From Batillaria attramentaria (taxonomy: Eukaryota; Mollusca; Gastropoda; Batillariidae): 64,000 nt of DNA. Below the pieces are notes generated by a model. It had not been told where the DNA came from. It saw nothing but the letters and a program-made list of their open reading frames with translations, and did no database searches. The position numbers and the translations under genes are program-made. Every line of letters starts with the position of its first letter. Position 1 is the stretch's first letter. The stretch lies in the NCBI GenBank assembly GCA_018292915.2, contig JACVVK020000005.1:2232001-2296000 (forward strand), given 5' to 3'. Below, piece by piece: positions 62,118-64,000 of this stretch.

Positions 62118-63340
62118 CAAAAACAAAAAATAAGCTAAAAATGAAGGGAAAATCCACAACAAAACAATTAAGAAATGAAGAAGCGAAATGGAGAAACTAA
62201 AAATGAAAAACAAACAAAGTTAACAACAACAAACAAAACAAAAAACCAAGCCAACACTGGCAGTGTTTTGAAGAAAAAAAGAAAGAAAGAAAAGTTCTGC
62301 AGTTTCGTGGAAATAAATTGAGGCAAACACAAAGAAAATGGCAGGTTGTTTTTGTTGTTGTTGTTGTTGTTGTTTTTGGAAAATAGAGAATAGTCTGGCT
62401 GTTCGGGGGGGGGGGGGGGGATGGAGGCCAATAGGGGGAAAATAGAAAAAGACAGACGGTGTTTTGGGGAAACTAGAGAAATTCGGAAGTCTGGCAAAGA
62501 AATGAAAAGGAGGAGAAGAAGAAGACAGAAAGAAAATGGAGGGGAACTGGCGGAAGAGAGAAAGCAAAAGACCGCCAGTGTTCGGAGGAAACACGAGAAA
62601 AATCTGCTAGTTTCGGGGAGAAAAATGGAGGCAAACACTGAGGAGGAAAATTTAAAAAAAAAAAAAATTAACACTGACAGTATTATGGAGCAAAATATAA
62701 CAAAATATAGATAGGTCTGATAGTTTCGGGGGGGGGGGGGGGGGAAGCAAACAGGAGAAAAATGAAAAAAAACCCACAGAAAAACGACTGACAGTATGAC
62801 AAAACAGAGAAACGTCTGATAGTTTCGGACTGAAAGAAAGAGGGAGGGAAAAATGGAGGCGACTGGCTGGTCTGGTGAGAAGAGTGGACAGGGGGAAGTT
62901 TGTGAGTGGACGGGGTCGTTTCCTGGCTGGCGACTTGTTGTGTTATTCAGGAGGACTGGGGGAGTTTTTATTTGGCGGGCTCAATTGATAGTTGATTTGC
63001 TGTATTTTTCTGGTCCCAGCGCCTGTCAGACCTGGCCGTCACTGTGATCCGTACATAGAGTCTGGAGTGCCGATGGGGGTTGCCTCCTCGTCAACGGTAA
63101 GGGGCAGAGAATCGGGCTACGGGGGCCCGCCGCTCTAATTACCTCCCCTGTCGCGGGCGATACGATGCGATCGGTTATTATTTCACCAAGCGCCTGTCCA
63201 CTTCACCTCGCCGTGGACAGTTTCTAATTGGCCCCTCATCCTCCATCAAGTTGTCTTTGCCTGTAACGAACTTGCAGAGGGGAACTGTGCTGGTGGTTCT
63301 CCTCCTGGGAGGGGACCTGCAACGTCCAGAAGTGGAGGAG
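41957..63340 (+). CDS. XRN2: 5'-3' exoribonuclease 2 (XRN2/Rat1); one-base frameshift in exon 1; 3' end open
   Basis: Exons: 41957-42030, 42367-42494, 43038-43149, 43427-43488, 43693-43804, 44154-44316, 44471-44521, 45171-45188, 45963-46052, 46568-46617, 46846-46971, 47166-47245, 47404-47461, 48093-48150, 48360-48409, 49204-49251, 49489-49536, 50131-50321, 50600-50684, 50927-50977, 51324-51431, 51834-51923, 52414-52570, 53565-53674, 54884-54963, 56095-56151, 56537-56605, 57934-58071, 58859-58944, 59350-59394, 60171-60197, 63020-63096 and, tentatively, 63280-63340. All phases agree, giving about 920 residues against about 950 in human. XRN2 degrades RNA from its 5' end in the nucleus and drives transcription termination and rRNA processing. 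Visible are the N-terminal MGVPAFF, catalytic-core blocks ([64 protein letters not shown]), a CCHC zinc knuckle (C-x2-C-x4-H-x4-C) typical of XRN2, and the tower/C-terminal block [17 protein letters not shown]. Exon 1 lacks one base after codon 7. The last three exons are Gly/Pro-rich and less certain. Confidence 0.93.
45849..45912. repeat. GA-GT microsatellite in XRN2 intron 8
   Basis: GA run passing into about 60 bp of GT, roughly 50 nt upstream of exon 9. Confidence 0.95.
46077..46440 (+). mobile_element. MITE family A, copy 1
   Basis: The ends CAGACTGGGGAATTG and, reverse-complemented, CAGGCTGGGGAATTGCTGAA form an inverted repeat. TGTTAT flanks both sides directly (46071-46076, 46441-46446). 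It is 364 bp, non-coding and very similar to 60344-60732. It lies in XRN2 intron 9. Confidence 0.85.
47480..47895 (+). mobile_element. 5'-truncated LINE, end of reverse-transcriptase ORF plus 3' tail
   Basis: An open frame at 47490-47711 encodes the typical C-terminal tail of LINE polymerases of the L2/CR1/Jockey kind: [15 protein letters not shown], then KLKTTGE...[14 protein letters not shown] and [10 protein letters not shown], then a stop. It is followed by a 3' UTR with a GT tract and a tail 'ggcgctatgac...agcgctagagaagtac' ending in ATTATT. The rest of the LINE is absent, as expected for 5' truncation. It sits in XRN2 intron 13. Confidence 0.85.
48192..48293. repeat. GT microsatellite in XRN2 intron 14
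   Basis: About 100 bp of GT with few interruptions, starting about 40 nt after the exon 14 donor and ending about 65 nt before exon 15. Confidence 0.95.
48548..48621 (+). mobile_element. Retroposon 3' tail
   Basis: The segment 'ggcgctttgagccaattc' through 'aaagcgcctacacaatac' ends in (ATT)n. The reverse complement of this tail lies at about 33405-33470. Only the tail is present. Confidence 0.65.
48704..49077. mobile_element. hAT-like MITE with AGGGTTCGCG ends (family C)
   Basis: The left end AGGGTTCGCGTTAA and right end (reverse-complemented) AGGGTTCGCGCTAG share a 10-bp perfect inverted repeat. The flanks GGGCGGGC and GGGCGGGG agree in seven of eight bases, which suits an 8-bp hAT duplication. 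The interior repeats 'actggtttt' and 'actggtta' phrases. 374 bp, non-coding, in XRN2 intron 15. Confidence 0.75.
52628..52859. mobile_element. MITE family B, copy 1
   Basis: The ends CAGGGCTCAAAAT and, reverse-complemented, CAGGGCTTAAAAT are inverted repeats. Internal blocks 'tttcctcctctgaagcact', 'ttgcacagattttagtc' and 'ggatttccacctttgg' are shared with 56782-57187. In XRN2 intron 23, starting about 60 bp after exon 23. Confidence 0.8.
53456..53519 (+). mobile_element. Retroposon 3' tail
   Basis: The 'gcgctctataaaagctatg' phrase followed by (ATT)n resembles the tails at 47850 and 48548. It ends about 45 bp before exon 24 of XRN2. Confidence 0.5.
53751..54182. mobile_element. MITE with CAGGGGTGCCACTTT ends (family D)
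   Basis: The left end CAGGGGTGCCACTTTTC and the reverse-complemented right end CAAGGGTGCCACTTTCTG form an inverted repeat of about 15 bp. A perfect 6-bp direct repeat CACTTA flanks it (53745-53750, 54183-54188). The left end is tandemly duplicated (53748-53820 and 53821-53878, both with 'gtgccgagttccgg'). Two poly-C runs lie inside. Located in XRN2 intron 24. Confidence 0.8.
55048..55372 (-). repeat. Dispersed repeat K, reverse copy
   Basis: Its reverse complement matches 60755-61085 from 'gctaagccagctta' through 'gtgagtgcgcctgta', 'tgattagtacagct', 'gaacattca.attct' and 'aaaatggtagcat'. Both copies lie in XRN2 introns in opposite orientation. Its class is unknown. Confidence 0.75.
55879..56048 (+). 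mobile_element. tRNA-derived SINE, copy 3
   Basis: In forward orientation it shows an A-box-like 'atagccgagcagtta' and a box B 'gagttcgaatcctggc', then the family body 'tgtgctggccc', 'gatatcaccc' and 'ggatgtaaaaccctcaaac'. It ends about 45 bp before XRN2 exon 26. Confidence 0.8.
56782..57187. mobile_element. MITE family B, copy 2
   Basis: The ends AGGGCTTAAAAT and, reverse-complemented, AGGGCTTGAAAT are inverted repeats. The flanks TTTGTTGT and ATTGTTGT agree in seven of eight bases. It contains a duplicated 'ctcctctgaagca' phrase and a C-run/A-run composite (56987-57018). In XRN2 intron 27. Confidence 0.8.
57502..57567. repeat. CT-CA microsatellite in XRN2 intron 27
   Basis: Short CT run followed by about 65 bp of CA. 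Confidence 0.95.
57636..57733. repeat. 16-bp tandem repeat
   Basis: The unit 'aagaattgatgtgaat' repeats about five to six times, becoming more diverged to the right (aactgatgtgaatg, aactgacgtg). Confidence 0.9.
59820..59880. repeat. CA microsatellite in XRN2 intron 30
   Basis: CA run of about 61 bp between exons 30 and 31, in an A-rich context. Confidence 0.95.
60344..60732 (+). mobile_element. MITE family A, copy 2
   Basis: Closely matches 46077-46440 along its whole length, including 'gtcagtcatttggcaatt', 'ttgcatatcagta', 'taaatttaacttct' and 'gtcccacagtagtgtgcta'. It is flanked by TGTTAT on the left and TGTTAA on the right. It lies between XRN2 exons 31 and 32. Confidence 0.85.
60755..61085 (+). 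repeat. Dispersed repeat K, forward copy
   Basis: It matches 55048-55372 in reverse and a partial copy at 32111. A weakly similar translation in both large copies (LSL-x-RCLSGV) shows that they derive from one source, but neither copy is clearly coding. Confidence 0.75.
61267..61428 (-). mobile_element. tRNA-derived SINE, copy 4 (most complete)
   Basis: Read on the minus strand it begins with a tRNA-like head: an A-box-like 'gtggccgaatggtacag' and box B 'gagttcgaatcccggc'. The shared body and 'aaacccccaaac' end follow. It resembles Leu/Ser-type tRNA heads but is not a functional tRNA gene. Confidence 0.8.
61699..61765 (-). mobile_element. tRNA-like retroposon head, different family
   Basis: On the minus strand 'gagttggttaagaacactgg' (A-box-like) and 'gggttcgagtccac' (box B) are spaced about as in a tRNA. 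The full cloverleaf does not form, so I call it a tRNA-derived SINE fragment. Confidence 0.5.
62051..62114. repeat. CA microsatellite in XRN2 intron 31
   Basis: CA run of about 64 bp directly before the degenerate satellite. Confidence 0.95.
62160..62870 (+). repeat. Degenerate purine-rich satellite
   Basis: A loosely conserved unit of about 60-90 bp recurs: a 'ctg(a/g)cagtgtt' phrase, a GA-rich middle with 'gagaaa', a 'tctg.tagtttcgggg' phrase, and in several copies 'atggaggcaaaca'. I count seven or more recognisable units. The plus strand is strongly purine-rich. It lies about 150 bp upstream of XRN2 exon 32. Confidence 0.7.
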
Positions 63341-64000
63341 GTGAGAGAAGGGGTGTGGGGGAGCAGGTTGGGGACGCGCTTTTGTGAGGTGATGAGCTGC
63401 CCCGGTGGAGGGTGCTTAAAACTACCTCCTGTCTTGTTACGGCTGGCCCGGACCCGCGCACCACCACCTGATGTTGGGAGACCCTGGCTGATGTGCTTAT
63501 TGTATTGGAGGCAAGGCTGGGAGCGGGCCCATACGAGGCTGAGTTCTTCTTCCGTCCGTCAGTCCCAGGATGAGGATCCACTGGACCATCGGGGTAGGCG
63601 GGGGGGGGGGGGGGGGCGTGTTGCTCGGAGGTTCACGGGGCTTTAAAGGTCCAGGAAGCGATAGTTCGCGTTCTGATGAAGAAGGGCCACCACCACGTGA
63701 CGTGGACGTCGCTGCTGAGTTTACTTGCCGCAGGGCTCACTGGCTCAGACAACCATAGTTGTTTATTTCGTGAAAAGGGGGGCATACTAAACTCTTCTCG
63801 TGGTTCAGTAGCATTTCCAGTTAAGTAGAGCGGTGCATTGGTCAGCCATGGACGAATCTGGATACCCAGAGATCGACCTTGACGTCAGTCCTTTGGACCT
63901 CTTGCCGCTGGGAGTTGCTCAGCTTACCCTCGATCCAGAAGACGAAAACCAACATTAGCCTGAACCACTAACTGGTTTCAGCTGCCCGGTCAATGCCTGC
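63341..64000. other. Window end: no confident gene
   Basis: GC-rich sequence downstream of the last tentative XRN2 exon, with a poly-G run at about 63600-63616. A 36-codon acidic frame starts at 63848 (MDESGYPEIDLDVSPLDL...) and ends in TAG at about 63958, and another frame covers 63570-63758. I recognise neither. They may be the start of a mobile-element ORF, UTR or chance. Confidence 0.35.

Noticed and set aside
41957..63340. XRN2 as a pseudogene
   Set aside because: There is only one single-base defect; introns are intact and some 30 exons remain in phase with all key motifs present.

Overview
The window is nuclear DNA from an animal. It has many short exons with GT/AG introns, long CA/GT microsatellites, homopolymer runs, SINE and LINE tails and many short inverted-repeat transposons. 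The microsatellite and repeat style, together with the protein sequences, suggests a lophotrochozoan, most likely a marine mollusc such as a gastropod; this is inference. Nothing looks bacterial or viral.

Four protein-coding genes can be reconstructed by joining exons whose reading phases agree at every junction. (1) Plus strand, 13297-17884: a 307-residue mitochondrial carrier of the SLC25A45/A47/A48 type, complete in five exons. (2) Minus strand, 25952-21357: POLR3F (RPC6), a subunit of RNA polymerase III, complete in nine exons at 315 residues, with its C-terminal four-cysteine cluster. (3) Minus strand, 41777-28992: a 653-residue protein of HEAT/ARM-like helical repeats in 16 exons that I cannot assign to a named family. 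A near-perfect 36-bp minisatellite of about ten copies follows its stop codon. (4) Plus strand, 41957 to about 63340 and perhaps beyond: XRN2, the nuclear 5'-3' exoribonuclease, in at least 31 well-supported exons. Genes 3 and 4 are head-to-head, with 179 bp between start codons. XRN2 exon 1 as given lacks one base, which shifts the frame at codon 8; every other exon is intact.

Positions 1-13296 hold no gene I can support. They contain microsatellites, poly-C and poly-A runs, one copy of a dispersed repeat and, from about 12600, the GC-rich promoter region of the carrier gene. Positions 17885-21252 and 25953-28600 are intergenic and carry repeats.

The introns are rich in mobile elements, which is the most unusual part of the window. 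A 2.47-kb hAT-like element (8-bp target duplication, TAGAGCTG ends) in HEAT-gene intron 1 contains a second inverted-repeat element made of about seven 145-bp units. Each unit carries TGACCTTGA/TCAAGGTCA motifs, the classic monomeric nuclear-receptor (ERR/FTZ-F1) site. At least six further MITE-like families, a tRNA-derived SINE family (four copies), a truncated LINE tail and a degenerate purine-rich satellite are also present.
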